A stretch of 64,000 nucleotides of DNA from Streptomyces sp. cf386 (lineage in GTDB: Bacteria; Actinomycetota; Actinomycetes; Streptomycetales; Streptomycetaceae), in assembly GCF_900103585.1 (NCBI RefSeq), contig NZ_FNHV01000003.1, positions 124,001 through 188,000 of the forward strand. The letters run 5' to 3'. The position numbers and the translations under genes are program-made. Under the pieces are notes generated by a model, which saw only the letters and a list, made by a program, of their open reading frames with translations, ran no database searches and was not told the DNA's origin. Shown piece by piece: positions 24,902 to 33,895 of this stretch. The first letter of the stretch is position 1. Every line of letters begins with the position of its first letter.

Positions 24902-25022
24902 CTCGCGCCCCCCGTCGTGGACTTCCGGTGTTCTGCTTGGTGCGGCTTGCTGTGTGGCGACTTGCTGTCTTGCCTGTGCCGAGAAGCTTGCCCGGGCACC
25001 TTCATGGCCGTGTCCGCCGACT

Positions 25023-25038
25023 GTCACAGACCTGTCAC
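25023..25038. promoter_or_regulatory. AfsQ1 binding site between sigQ and afsQ1
   Basis: GTCAC at 25023-25027 and GTCAC at 25034-25038 are separated by exactly 6 bases. This matches the published S. coelicolor AfsQ1 motif GTNAC-n6-GTNAC. It is 130 bases upstream of afsQ1 and 122 bases upstream of the sigQ start, as expected for control of both. Confidence 0.85.
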
Positions 25039-25167
25039 AGGGCCCTGTGTCAGAGGTCGCTGCCAGGCGTGCGACAGCACGGGCACAGACAAGAGCGCTA
25101 CGTGCGCGTAGCCGTACAGCTCGTACAGGTGTCGAAACAGAGCCCCGCATGGGCCAGAATGACCCCC

Positions 25168-25845
25168 GTGCCTTCCCTGTTGCTGATCGAGGACGACGAC
25201 GCCATCCGTACGGCCCTGGAGCTCTCACTGACGCGCCAGGGACACCGTGTGGCCACCGCTGCCACCGGCGAGGACGGTCTGAAACTGCTGCGTGAGCAGC
25301 GGCCGGACCTGATCGTGCTGGATGTGATGCTGCCCGGTATCGACGGCTTCGAGGTGTGCCGCCGCATCCGGCGCACCGACCAGCTGCCGATCATTCTGCT
25401 GACCGCGCGCAGCGACGACATCGACATCGTGGTCGGACTGGAGTCCGGCGCCGACGACTACGTCGTCAAACCTGTGCAGGGACGCGTCCTCGACGCCCGG
25501 ATCCGGGCCGTCCTGCGACGCGGGGAGCGGGAGTCGAACGACGCGGCGACCTACGGCAGCGTGGTCATCGACCGTGCCGCGATGACCGTCACGAAGAACG
25601 GCGAGGACCTCCAGCTCACCCCGACGGAGCTCCGGCTGCTGCTCGAACTGTCCCGCCGCCCGGGCCAGGCCCTGTCCCGCCAGCAGCTGCTGCGCCTGGT
25701 CTGGGAGCACGACTACCTCGGCGACTCGCGCCTCGTGGACGCCTGCGTCCAGCGCCTGCGCGCGAAGGTCGAGGACGTACCGTCCTCCCCCACCCTCATC
25801 CGCACGGTCCGTGGTGTCGGCTACCGCCTGGACGCGCCTCAGTGA
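25168..25845 (+). CDS. afsQ1: Response regulator AfsQ1 (OmpR/PhoB type)
   Basis: 225 residues. The receiver domain (LLLIEDDDAIRTALELSL, phosphorylated Asp52 in LIVLDVMLPG, Lys in YVVKPV) is followed by an OmpR winged helix (LQLTPTELRLLLELSRRPG, SRLVDACVQRLRAKVED, IRTVRGVGYRLD). The GTG at 25168 gives the same length as S. coelicolor AfsQ1. In that species the system responds to nitrogen/glutamate conditions and influences antibiotic production and development. It overlaps afsQ2 by 4 bases (GTGA). Confidence 0.96.
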   Translation: MPSLLLIEDDDAIRTALELSLTRQGHRVATAATGEDGLKLLREQRPDLIVLDVMLPGIDGFEVCRRIRRTDQLPIILLTARSDDIDIVVGLESGADDYVVKPVQGRVLDARIRAVLRRGERESNDAATYGSVVIDRAAMTVTKNGEDLQLTPTELRLLLELSRRPGQALSRQQLLRLVWEHDYLGDSRLVDACVQRLRAKVEDVPSSPTLIRTVRGVGYRLDAPQ

Positions 25846-27443
25846 CGGACGCGCAAGAGGGTTTCCGCGGCTGGTTCGCGGCTCGCAAGGGAGTGTGGTC
25901 AAGGCTGCGTTTCACCAGCCTGCGACTACGGCTCGTCGTGGTCTTCGGACTGGTGGCGCTCACGGCCGCCGTGTCCGCGTCCGGGATCGCCTACTGGCTC
26001 AACCGGGAGGCGGTGCTCAGGCGCACCCAGGACGCGGTGCTGCGCGACTTCGAGCAGGAGATGCAGAACCGCGCGGGTCTGCTGCCGCCGGAGCCGACGC
26101 AGGACGAACTGCAGCACACCGCCGGTCAGATGGCCAACAGCAGCCAGCGCTTCTCCGTCCTGCTGGTCGCCCAGGACGCAGGCGGCAAGCCGGTCTACAG
26201 CAGCTCCGGCGGCCTGGACGGCTTCACGCTCACGGACGTGCCCAAGTCGCTGCGTACGGCGGTGAACGAGAAGCAGACCGACTCGGACGGCAAGTCGGAG
26301 TACCACCTGTACTGGCAGCGGATCGTGGAGGACGACACGCCGTATCTGATCGCCGGTACGCGGGTGAACGGCGGCGGTCCGACCGGCTACATGCTCAAGT
26401 CCCTGGAGCAGGAGGCCAAGGACCTCAACTCGCTGGCCTGGTCGCTCGGTATCGCCACCGGCCTCGCGCTGATCGGCTCCGCACTGCTCGCGCAGGCCGC
26501 CGCCACGACCGTACTGAAGCCCGTGCAGCGCCTCGGAGCCGCCGCCCGCCGCCTCGGCGAGGGCAAGCTGGACACCCGTCTGCTCGTCTCCGGCACGGAC
26601 GAACTGGCCGACCTGTCCCGGACGTTCAACAACGCGGCCGAGGCGCTGGAGAAGCGGGTCGCCGACATGGCCTCGCGCGACGAGTCGTCCCGCCGCTTCG
26701 TCGCGGACATGTCCCACGAACTCCGTACGCCCCTCACCGCGATCACCGCCGTGACGGAGGTGCTGGAGGAGGAGCTGGAGGCGGAGTCCGGGTCGATGGA
26801 CCCGATGATCGAGCCCGCCGTACGCCTCGTCGTCAGCGAGACGCGCCGCCTGAACGACCTGGTCGAGAACCTGATGGAGGTCACCCGCTTCGACGCGGGC
26901 ACGGCCCGTCTGGTCCTGGACTACGTCGATGTCGCCGACCAGATCACGGCGTGCATCGACGCCCGCGCCTGGCTGGACGCGGTCGACCTGGACGCCGCGC
27001 GCGGCCTCATGGCCCGCCTGGACCCACGCCGTCTTGACGTCATCCTGGCCAACCTCATCGGCAACGCGCTCAAGCACGGCGGGTCGCCGGTACGCGTCGC
27101 GGTCCGTGAAGCGGACGACTCCGTCGTCATCGAGGTCCGGGACCACGGCCCCGGCATCCCCGAGGACGTCCTCCCGCACGTCTTCGACCGCTTCTACAAG
27201 GCCAGCGCCTCCCGCCCCCGCTCCGAGGGCAGCGGCCTCGGCCTCTCCATCGCCCTGGAGAACGCCCACATCCACGGCGGCGAGATCACCGCCGCCAACT
27301 CCCCCGAGGGCGGCGCGGTGTTCACCCTGCGGCTGCCCCGGGACGCCTCGGAGCTGGCCGAGCAGACGAACGGCAACGGGGGCAACGGGGCCAACGGCAA
27401 GGACGCCGACGGCGCGAAGAACGCGAAGAAGGGGGACGCCTGA
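25842..27443 (+). CDS. afsQ2: Sensor histidine kinase AfsQ2
   Basis: A 533-residue membrane sensor kinase. The first span is at about residues 25-50 (LRLVVVFGLVALTAAVSASGIAY). A periplasmic sensing loop of about 150 residues follows, then a second span (SLGIATGLALIGSALLAQ) and a HAMP domain (RLGEGKLDTRLLVSG...FNNAAEALEKR). The phosphoacceptor His292 is in SHELRTPLTAI, with N-box NLIGNALKHGG and G-boxes DHGPGIPED and GSGLGLSIALE. The C-terminus ends in an Asn/Gly/Lys-rich low-complexity tail. It is translationally coupled to afsQ1 and to the following lipoprotein gene (TGATG). Confidence 0.95.
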   Translation: MTDAQEGFRGWFAARKGVWSRLRFTSLRLRLVVVFGLVALTAAVSASGIAYWLNREAVLRRTQDAVLRDFEQEMQNRAGLLPPEPTQDELQHTAGQMANSSQRFSVLLVAQDAGGKPVYSSSGGLDGFTLTDVPKSLRTAVNEKQTDSDGKSEYHLYWQRIVEDDTPYLIAGTRVNGGGPTGYMLKSLEQEAKDLNSLAWSLGIATGLALIGSALLAQAAATTVLKPVQRLGAAARRLGEGKLDTRLLVSGTDELADLSRTFNNAAEALEKRVADMASRDESSRRFVADMSHELRTPLTAITAVTEVLEEELEAESGSMDPMIEPAVRLVVSETRRLNDLVENLMEVTRFDAGTARLVLDYVDVADQITACIDARAWLDAVDLDAARGLMARLDPRRLDVILANLIGNALKHGGSPVRVAVREADDSVVIEVRDHGPGIPEDVLPHVFDRFYKASASRPRSEGSGLGLSIALENAHIHGGEITAANSPEGGAVFTLRLPRDASELAEQTNGNGGNGANGKDADGAKNAKKGDA

Positions 27444-28099
27444 TGAACATGCGAAACTCTGCGGGCGTTCCGGCCCGCCTCGACGGCCGACGCGTACGGG
27501 TCACCCGCCTGCTGACGCTCTCCGCCCTCTCCGCCACCCTCCTCGCCGGTTGCGGCATACGGTCCACGGAGGTCCCGACCGACTTCGGCCCGGCCCCCTC
27601 GCGTGTGCACTGCTCGCTCTCCGAGCCGGACGTCTCGACGCAGGCCGCGCGCGGCCTTCCGGTCCAGGTGTTCCTGCTGTGCGGCTCGCAACTGGTGGCC
27701 GTGGAGCGGACCGTACGCGTCCCGGACGGCACGGCGGACTCCAAGCGCCGTGTGCTGGTCGCCCAGGGCCTCCTCGACGAGCTGGAGGCAACCCCGTCGG
27801 CCGACGAGAAGGAGGCCGGCTACACCACGGACGTCCGCGGCGCCATGAGCGTGAGCGGCCCCCTCCGCGACGACCCCGAAGAGACACTGCGCCTGAGCAC
27901 CCCGCCCAACGACCTCACGTCGTACGCCCTCGCCCAGATCGTCTGCACCTTCTCGGACTCGACGGCAGCCGAGGGCGACGGCTCGGTGATCCTGGGCGGC
28001 CCGACCACCGCGCCTCCGCTCCGCTACGAGTGCACGGACGAGGTCCGCACGCGCCCCGGCAGCAACGAGCCTCCGGCGAGCGAGGTATCGGTCGGCTGA
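27443..28099 (+). CDS. Lipoprotein of the afsQ operon
   Basis: 218 residues. A long basic signal peptide ends in ATLLAGC, a good lipobox. The mature protein (GIRSTEVPTDFGPAPSRVHC...) has several Cys and no recognised enzyme motif. It begins inside the afsQ2 stop (TGATG), so it is made together with the kinase. A lipoprotein at this position is conserved in the S. coelicolor afsQ locus. It may modulate AfsQ2 sensing, but that is inferred from position only. Confidence 0.85.
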   Translation: MNMRNSAGVPARLDGRRVRVTRLLTLSALSATLLAGCGIRSTEVPTDFGPAPSRVHCSLSEPDVSTQAARGLPVQVFLLCGSQLVAVERTVRVPDGTADSKRRVLVAQGLLDELEATPSADEKEAGYTTDVRGAMSVSGPLRDDPEETLRLSTPPNDLTSYALAQIVCTFSDSTAAEGDGSVILGGPTTAPPLRYECTDEVRTRPGSNEPPASEVSVG

Positions 28100-28142
28100 C
28101 GCCCTGTCGGCCAGGAGGCGCCCGGCGTTGGTGCTGACCCCG

Positions 28143-28215
28143 CTGGGGGCTGCCGCCCCCAGACCCCCGCTTCGGCCCTGAACGGGCCTCGTCCTCAAAC
28201 GCCGGACGGGCTGAA
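28143..28215. repeat. Repeat family B, second copy
   Basis: 72 of 73 bases are identical to 13201-13273, inside the large inverted repeat after pnp. Here it stands without the 27-bp outer arms. It contains the hairpin CTGGGGGCTGCCGCCCCCAG. Confidence 0.85.
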
Positions 28216-28330
28216 ATGCACGCACCCCGACCCACTCGCACAGGCCGCCGGAGGCACCGTGTGGCGGACGCCTCACCCCACCCTGGCGTGTCCCGGAACC
28301 GATCCCGCCGGGGGGCGCGTCTAGGGGGGC

Positions 28331-28882
28331 GTGCAGCGTCAAGGCTCCATCGGCGGCAGCGCCGTGATCCGCATCCGTGCGACGGGGGGTGTCCTCCTGG
28401 TCGCACACCTCGCGTTCGTCGCCTGGCTCACACTGCGCCCCCTGGACGTCCCTTGGGTGATGCCCGCCAACCTGCGGCCGTTCGCCGGGATAAGAGCCGA
28501 CCTCGCCCTGGGCTGGCAGCAGGCCGCCCGCCACATCATCGAGGGCCTCGCCCTGCTCGCACCGCTGGGCGTCCTCATCCCCACGGCACACGGCAGGCTC
28601 CACACCTCCCCCCTCGGCTCCCTGGTCCGCACGGTCGCCGCCAGCGCGCTGATCTCCCTGGGCATCGAGCTCCTCCAGACCGGCGTCCCGGGCCAGGTCG
28701 TCGACGTCGACTCACTGCTCCTGAACACGGTCGGCGTGGCCCTCGCACACGCGGCGATCGTCCCCGCCAGCCGCGCCTGGCTCCGCCGAAGGTCCCGGCG
28801 CGCACAGCGGACGACGGTCCCCCAGGAGGAGCCGTCTCAGGGTCTGACCCCGACGATTCCCAGGGTCGGGATAGCCCCGTAG
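28331..28882 (+). CDS. VanZ-family membrane protein
   Basis: 183 residues with four spans: LLVAHLAFVAWLTLRPL, IIEGLALLAPLGVLIP, TVAASALISLGIELLQT and LLNTVGVALAHAAIVP. It carries the VanZ signature (RPxxxxWxxxNLRPF; SLGIELLQTGVPGQVVDVDSLLLNTVG). VanZ-like proteins are linked to low-level teicoplanin resistance and envelope functions, but most are uncharacterised. The first codons (VQRQGS) may not all be translated; VIRIRAT at residue 12 is another start. Confidence 0.85.
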   Translation: MQRQGSIGGSAVIRIRATGGVLLVAHLAFVAWLTLRPLDVPWVMPANLRPFAGIRADLALGWQQAARHIIEGLALLAPLGVLIPTAHGRLHTSPLGSLVRTVAASALISLGIELLQTGVPGQVVDVDSLLLNTVGVALAHAAIVPASRAWLRRRSRRAQRTTVPQEEPSQGLTPTIPRVGIAP

Positions 28883-28989
28883 AGCGACGCTTTGCCCCCT
28901 TCGTCGGCCTAGCGTGGATGTCAGATGAGGCAATCACTCGGAAGGCCCCGCAGGGGGGCCTGAGGCCCACGCTCGCGAAGGAGCCCACC

Positions 28990-29199
28990 ATGACCGCGCT
29001 CGCCCGACCCACCAACGGCCGCATGATCGGCGGAGTGTGCGCCGCGCTGGCGCGACGCTTCGGCACCTCCGCGACGACGATGCGCGTGATCTTCCTGGTC
29101 TCCTGCCTGCTCCCGGGCCCGCAGTTCCTGCTCTACATAGCCCTGTGGCTCCTGCTCCCCTCTGAGGACAAGGCGAACAAGGCACGCGCGGCCTGGTAA
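28990..29199 (+). CDS. PspC domain-containing small membrane protein
   Basis: 69 residues: LARPTNGRMIGGVCAALARRFG, one hydrophobic span (MRVIFLVSCLLPGPQFLLYIALWLLLP) and a charged tail. This is the minimal PspC domain associated with envelope stress in other bacteria. A perfect AAGGAG site lies 5 bases before the ATG. Confidence 0.9.
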   Translation: MTALARPTNGRMIGGVCAALARRFGTSATTMRVIFLVSCLLPGPQFLLYIALWLLLPSEDKANKARAAW

Positions 29200-29248
29200 C
29201 CGCGCCATCAGCCTGGCAATCGCACCATCAGCCTGGTCTCCGTATAAC

Positions 29249-29288
29249 GCGTGCGCCCCGGCACCGCCTCAGCGGCCGGGGCGCACGC
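29249..29288. terminator. Bidirectional hairpin between the PspC and MFS genes
   Basis: A perfect 14-bp stem (29249-29262 with 29275-29288) with a 12-base loop at a convergent junction. It can serve both transcripts. Confidence 0.85.
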
Positions 29289-29326
29289 ACGTCGGTACGA
29301 GAACCGGAAAGGAGAACCCTGAAAAC

Positions 29327-30601
29327 TCAGGCGGCCGTCGCCAGCCGCGCCCGCTGCAGCCGTGCCGCCCGCGTCCCGAACACCGTAATCGTCACGACGC
29401 CGAGCACCGCCAGCAGTCCGACCCCGACGGTCCCGCCCCAGCCGCCCGCGTGGAAGGCGAAGGCACCCACGGTGCTGCCCGCGCTGGAGCCGATGTAGTA
29501 GGCGGACTGGTACAGCGCCGAGGCCTGGGCACGCCCGCTCGTGGCCGTCTTGCTGACCGCCGAGGACGCCACCGCGTGCCCCGCGAAGAAGCCACCGGTG
29601 ATCAGGACCAGACCCAGCAGGACCAGCGGCAGCGAGCCCGCGAGGGACAGCAGCAGACCCACGGCCGTGGTCGCGCCCCCCGCGTACAGCGCGCCTCGGC
29701 GGCCCAGCCGGCCCACCAGCCGTCCCGCCGTCGACGCCGACACCGTGCCGACCAGGTACACCAGGAAGATCGAGCCGATGACGCCCTGGGGCAGCGAGAA
29801 CGGCGCCTCCGTCAGGCGGTAGCCGATCACCGTGTACACCCCGCCGAAGACGGTCATGAACAGCGCGCCGATCGCGTACAGACGGCAGAGCAGCGGGTTG
29901 GAAAGGTGGTCACGCACCGTCCGGATCAGCACCCGCGGCCGCAGCGAGCCCGGCTTGAAGTGGCGCGGCGCCGGAAGCAGCAGCCGGAAGGCGACGGCGC
30001 ACGCCACCGCGATCACGCCGATCACGCCGAGCGCGACCCGCCAGCCCCATTCCTGAGCGACCCAGCCGGTGATCACGCGCCCGCTCATACCGCCGACGCT
30101 GTTGCCCGCGACGAACAGCCCGATCGCCGTGACCAGCGCCTTCGGCCGGACCTCCTCGGCGAGATAGGCCGTGGCCGACGCCGGCAGCCCCGCCAGCGCG
30201 GCGCCCTGGACCGCCCGCAGCGCGACCAGCGCGGTCAGGTTCGGCGCGAAGGGAACCAGCAGCCCGACCATCACCGCGACCGCCAGCGAAGCCGTCATGA
30301 CCGAACGGCGTCCGTAGCGCTCCGACAGCGCGCTCATGGGCAGCACGAACAGCGCCAGTCCGCCCGTCGCCGCCGCCACCGTCCAGCTCGCCTCGCTCGC
30401 CGCCACCCCGAAGTCACCGGAGATCAGTGGCAGAAGGGCCTGCGTGGAGTACAGAAGGGCGAAGGTCGCGACACCGGCGAGGAAGAGGGCGAAGCTCATC
30501 CGGCGGTAGCCGGGGCCGCCCGGGGCCATACGGGAGTCGACGACAGGGACTGAGGGTGCGGCGCCCACGATGGTGGACGCCCCGGTACTAGCGGGAGACA
30601 T
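29327..30601 (-). CDS. MFS transporter
   Basis: A 424-residue major facilitator with 12 predicted spans after a 30-residue hydrophilic N-terminus. The loop between spans 2 and 3 (MSALSERYGRRSVM) is the MFS motif A. It resembles YnfM/AraJ-type drug or metabolite exporters. It is divergent from a LysR regulator 63 bases away, the usual arrangement for a regulator and its target. The substrate is unknown. Confidence 0.88.
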   Translation of the reverse strand: MSPASTGASTIVGAAPSVPVVDSRMAPGGPGYRRMSFALFLAGVATFALLYSTQALLPLISGDFGVAASEASWTVAAATGGLALFVLPMSALSERYGRRSVMTASLAVAVMVGLLVPFAPNLTALVALRAVQGAALAGLPASATAYLAEEVRPKALVTAIGLFVAGNSVGGMSGRVITGWVAQEWGWRVALGVIGVIAVACAVAFRLLLPAPRHFKPGSLRPRVLIRTVRDHLSNPLLCRLYAIGALFMTVFGGVYTVIGYRLTEAPFSLPQGVIGSIFLVYLVGTVSASTAGRLVGRLGRRGALYAGGATTAVGLLLSLAGSLPLVLLGLVLITGGFFAGHAVASSAVSKTATSGRAQASALYQSAYYIGSSAGSTVGAFAFHAGGWGGTVGVGLLAVLGVVTITVFGTRAARLQRARLATAA

Positions 30602-30664
30602 GCTTCGAAGCTACGTACCCGCCCACTCATCCGTCCAATGCATGGAATCGTCATAATCGTTCCC

Positions 30665-31624
30665 ATGACGCATCAGCACAGCTCACAGCCTCGCCTGTCA
30701 CCATCCAGTGACACAGAAGACATGGAAGATCTCGCAAGGTTGCTCGCCCCACGCCTCGCCCATTTCGTCGGCGTCGCCCGCACCGAGCACGTCACCCGGG
30801 CCGCCCAGGAGATGCAGGTCCCGCAGTCCACGCTGTCCCGTGCCATGGTGCGCCTGGAACAGGACCTGGGCGTCGACCTGTTCGCCCGCCACGGCCGTAC
30901 GGTCTCCCTGACCCCCGCCGGCCGCACCTTCCTCGCCTCGGCCGAGCGCGCCCTCGCCGAGATCCGGCGCGCCGCCGACGAGGTCCGCGCCGACGCCGAC
31001 CCGGCCACCGGCAAGGTCGCCTTCGGCTTCCTGCACACCATGGGCGCGGAAACCGTCCCCGGCCTCCTGCACGCCTTCCGCGCCCACCACCCGCGCATCC
31101 GCTTCAGCCTCGTCCAGAACTACGGCGAGGCGATGATCGAGCGACTGCGGGCCGGCGAACTCGACCTGTGCCTGACCTCCCCGGTGCCCGACGCCCCCGA
31201 CCTGGTGGCCCGCCGCCTCGACGAACAGAAGCTCCGCCTGGTCGTCCCCGCCGACCACCGCCTCGCCACCCGCAAACGCATCCGCCTGACCGAGGCGTCC
31301 GACGAGATCTTCGTGACCCTGGAGCCCGGCTACGGCCTCCGCCGCATCACGGACGACCTGTGCAAGGAGGCGGGCTTCAGGCCCCGTATCGCCTTCGAGG
31401 GAGAGGAGGCGGAGACGCTGAGGGGCCTGGTGGCGGCAGGCTTGGGGGTCGCCCTGCTGCCACCACCGGCGGTGCCTCGCCCGGGAGTGGCGGAACTGAC
31501 GGTCACGGCCCCACGAGCGGCACGAGAAATCGGCGTCGCCTGGCTGGAAGGCCGCCCGGACACACCTCCGGTGGCAGCCTTCAAGAAGTTCCTGCTCTCA
31601 AGAAGGGGAAGTCTGTTGCCCTAA
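30665..31624 (+). CDS. LysR-family transcriptional regulator
   Basis: 319 residues. N-terminal helix-turn-helix: LAHFVGVARTEHVTRAAQEMQVPQSTLSRAMVRLEQDLGVDLFARHGR. The C-terminal periplasmic-binding-like sensor domain runs from GKVAFGFLHTMG to VAWLEGR. The ATG at 30665 gives the usual N-terminal length. The last codons (GSLLP and the stop) fall in a family A repeat, so the C-terminus was probably reshaped by the repeat. It probably controls the divergent MFS gene. Confidence 0.9.
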   Translation: MTHQHSSQPRLSPSSDTEDMEDLARLLAPRLAHFVGVARTEHVTRAAQEMQVPQSTLSRAMVRLEQDLGVDLFARHGRTVSLTPAGRTFLASAERALAEIRRAADEVRADADPATGKVAFGFLHTMGAETVPGLLHAFRAHHPRIRFSLVQNYGEAMIERLRAGELDLCLTSPVPDAPDLVARRLDEQKLRLVVPADHRLATRKRIRLTEASDEIFVTLEPGYGLRRITDDLCKEAGFRPRIAFEGEEAETLRGLVAAGLGVALLPPPAVPRPGVAELTVTAPRAAREIGVAWLEGRPDTPPVAAFKKFLLSRRGSLLP

Positions 31625-31675
31625 GGGGCGCGGGGAACTGCGCGAGCAACCACAACCCACCCGCACCCGCCGACG
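31618..31675 (+). repeat. Intergenic repeat family A, copy 3
   Basis: Nearly identical to 8998-9035 over the core AAGGGGCGCGGGGAACTGCG. It contains the stop codon of the LysR gene and lies against the 3' end of the convergent hydrolase gene. Confidence 0.8.
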
Positions 31676-31695
31676 AACCCTCCACCCCAACGGCG

Positions 31696-32457
31696 CTACC
31701 GCCGCAACGACTTACCGAACCCCGCAGCCAACGGCATCCGAAGCCCCAAAGGAGGCGGAGCCGCAAACGCATCGGCGACCGGCCGGGAGAACGCCCGCCC
31801 GAACAACACCCCCATGACAAAGTCCTCGGCCAACGCGAGGACTTCATCCCGGTACTGATGCAACCCGTGTCCATCGGCGTGCACTTCGAACCGGCACACA
31901 TCCCGATTCGCCTTCTTCGCCCGCGCCGCCAGCCGGAACGACAACTCGGGATCGGTCCGCTCGTCATTCGTGCCGTGCACGATCAACACCCGCCGCCCCC
32001 CGAGCTGCTTCACCGGTTCGGGCGAGGCCGCCACATCCTCCTCCGGCAGCCAAGGTGCCACCGCGAGCACGGAGTTGACGGCCTCATGACCCGCCGCGCG
32101 CAGGGCCGCCCGCCCGCCCATGTCCACGCCGGCGAGGCACACCGGGACGTCCCCATAGCGCCGTACGACCTCGTCCGCGGCCCACAACGCGTCGCTCGCC
32201 TGGTTCGCGGCGCTGCCGTTCCACCCGCGGTAGCGGTAGTGGACGACGTGCGCGGCGAGCCCCTCCCCGCGTCCCGCCCGCACCAGACGGCGCCCCAACG
32301 ACCGTACGTACGAGGTCGCCAACAACGTCGCCGGTTTGCGATGTGAGACCTCGTCACCACCGGGAAGCAGGAGCACCACCCCGCTCACCGCTGTCGGCTC
32401 CGGCCCGATCGCCCTGCCCAGCCGGGCCCTGCGAACCGGCGTCGCTTGTTGTGCCAT
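31696..32457 (-). CDS. Alpha/beta hydrolase with Asp at the nucleophile position
   Basis: A 253-residue alpha/beta hydrolase fold. The N-terminal strand is SGVVLLLPGGDE (oxyanion region), the nucleophile elbow is CLAGVDMGGRAAL, VLIVHGTNDERTDPELS carries the acid and HADGHGLHQYRDE supplies the His. The elbow is GxDxG, with Asp where Ser (esterases) or Cys (dienelactone hydrolases) is usual; Asp is found in dehalogenases and epoxide hydrolases. The reaction is therefore open. No signal peptide is seen. It lies between the LysR and add genes, with its 5' end 137 bases from add. Confidence 0.83.
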   Translation of the reverse strand: MAQQATPVRRARLGRAIGPEPTAVSGVVLLLPGGDEVSHRKPATLLATSYVRSLGRRLVRAGRGEGLAAHVVHYRYRGWNGSAANQASDALWAADEVVRRYGDVPVCLAGVDMGGRAALRAAGHEAVNSVLAVAPWLPEEDVAASPEPVKQLGGRRVLIVHGTNDERTDPELSFRLAARAKKANRDVCRFEVHADGHGLHQYRDEVLALAEDFVMGVLFGRAFSRPVADAFAAPPPLGLRMPLAAGFGKSLRR

Positions 32458-32566
32458 GACAGAACAGTGTCAGAAGCGCGGGTGTACGCGACCCGTCCGT
32501 GGGGTCACCGTTACGTATCGACGGATGCGTAAAGCACAAAACAAGACGGGCGATGTAACCCACCCT

Positions 32567-32578
32567 CTACGCGCGTAG
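32567..32578. promoter_or_regulatory. Operator CTACGCGCGTAG upstream of add
   Basis: A perfect copy of the 12-bp palindrome, ending 16 bases before the add ATG. Confidence 0.8.
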
Positions 32579-32594
32579 GCGTTACAGTGCGAAA

Positions 32595-33758
32595 ATGACG
32601 AGCGAGACTGCCCAGAAGGCGACCACCCCGAGCTCGGATCAGATCCGCCGGGCGCCGAAGGTTCTGCTGCACGACCACCTCGACGGCGGGCTCCGCCCCG
32701 GCACGATCGTCGAGCTCGCCCGCGAGTCGGGCTACACCCAGCTCCCCGAGGCCGACCCGGACAAACTCGGCGTCTGGTTCCACGAGGCCGCCGACTCCGG
32801 CTCGCTGGAGCGGTATCTGGAGACCTTCTCCCACACCGTCGGCGTGATGCAGACCCGCGACGCCCTCGTCCGGGTCGCGCGCGAGTGCGCCGAGGACCTC
32901 GCCGAGGACGGCGTCGTCTACGCCGAGGTGCGGTACGCGCCCGAACAGCACCTGGAGGGCGGGCTCAGCCTCGAAGAGGTCGTCGAGGCGGTCAACGAGG
33001 GCTTCCGGGAGGGCGAGCGGATCGCGCGGGAGAACGGCCACCGCATCCGCGTGGGCGCCCTGCTCACCGCCATGCGGCACGCCGCCCGCGCGCTGGAGAT
33101 CGCCGAACTCGCCAACCGCTACCGCGATCTGGGCGTCGTCGGCTTCGACATCGCGGGCGCCGAGGCCGGGCACCCGCCCACCCGGCATCTCGACGCGTTC
33201 GAGTACCTCAAGCGCGAGAACAACCACTTCACCATCCACGCGGGCGAGGCCTTCGGCCTGCCGTCCATCTGGCAGGCCCTGCAGTGGTGCGGCGCCGACC
33301 GGCTCGGACACGGGGTGCGCATCATCGACGACATCCAGGTGCACGCCGACGGCTCGGTGAAGCTCGGCCGGCTCGCCTCGTACGTACGGGACAAGCGCAT
33401 CCCGCTGGAGCTGTGCCCGAGCTCCAACCTCCAGACGGGCGCCGCCGACTCCTATGCCGCCCACCCCATCGGCCTGCTGCGCCGTCTGCACTTCCGGGCG
33501 ACCGTGAACACCGACAACCGCCTGATGTCCCACACCAGCATGAGCCGGGAATTCGAGCATCTTGTCGACGCATTCGGTTACACGCTCGATGACATGCAGT
33601 GGTTCTCCGTCAATGCGATGAAATCATCGTTCATTCCTTTCGATGAACGCCTCGCGATGATCAATGACGTGATCAAGCCCGGATATGCCGAACTGAAGTC
33701 CGAGTGGCTGTTCCGGCAGACCACGTCTACCAGCGACTCTGCCGCCGAGGACGAGTAA
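32595..33758 (+). CDS. add: Adenosine deaminase
   Basis: A 387-residue zinc deaminase converting (deoxy)adenosine to (deoxy)inosine. The zinc and catalytic motifs are [14 protein letters not shown] (HxH), [10 protein letters not shown] (His/Glu), [21 protein letters not shown] and [10 protein letters not shown]. Length is normal. Its product feeds the purine nucleoside phosphorylase at 12339. The operator directly upstream places it in the same regulatory set. Confidence 0.95.
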   Translation: MTSETAQKATTPSSDQIRRAPKVLLHDHLDGGLRPGTIVELARESGYTQLPEADPDKLGVWFHEAADSGSLERYLETFSHTVGVMQTRDALVRVARECAEDLAEDGVVYAEVRYAPEQHLEGGLSLEEVVEAVNEGFREGERIARENGHRIRVGALLTAMRHAARALEIAELANRYRDLGVVGFDIAGAEAGHPPTRHLDAFEYLKRENNHFTIHAGEAFGLPSIWQALQWCGADRLGHGVRIIDDIQVHADGSVKLGRLASYVRDKRIPLELCPSSNLQTGAADSYAAHPIGLLRRLHFRATVNTDNRLMSHTSMSREFEHLVDAFGYTLDDMQWFSVNAMKSSFIPFDERLAMINDVIKPGYAELKSEWLFRQTTSTSDSAAEDE

Positions 33759-33895
33759 CCGGCGGACCTTCGCGTGCACGGCATGCGAACGCCATTCACA
33801 ATCCGTCCTCATTTCGATGTTTGCGGTGGCATGCGGGGCGTGTTTACGGTCGAGAACCGCTCACAACCCCGTAACGAATTTCGAGGACGCATTTC

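Noticed and set aside
25098..25111. CTACGTGCGCGTAG upstream of afsQ1, similar to the nucleoside operator
   Set aside because: The half-sites are two bases further apart than in the 12-mer, and the gene is unrelated to nucleosides. I treat it as chance.
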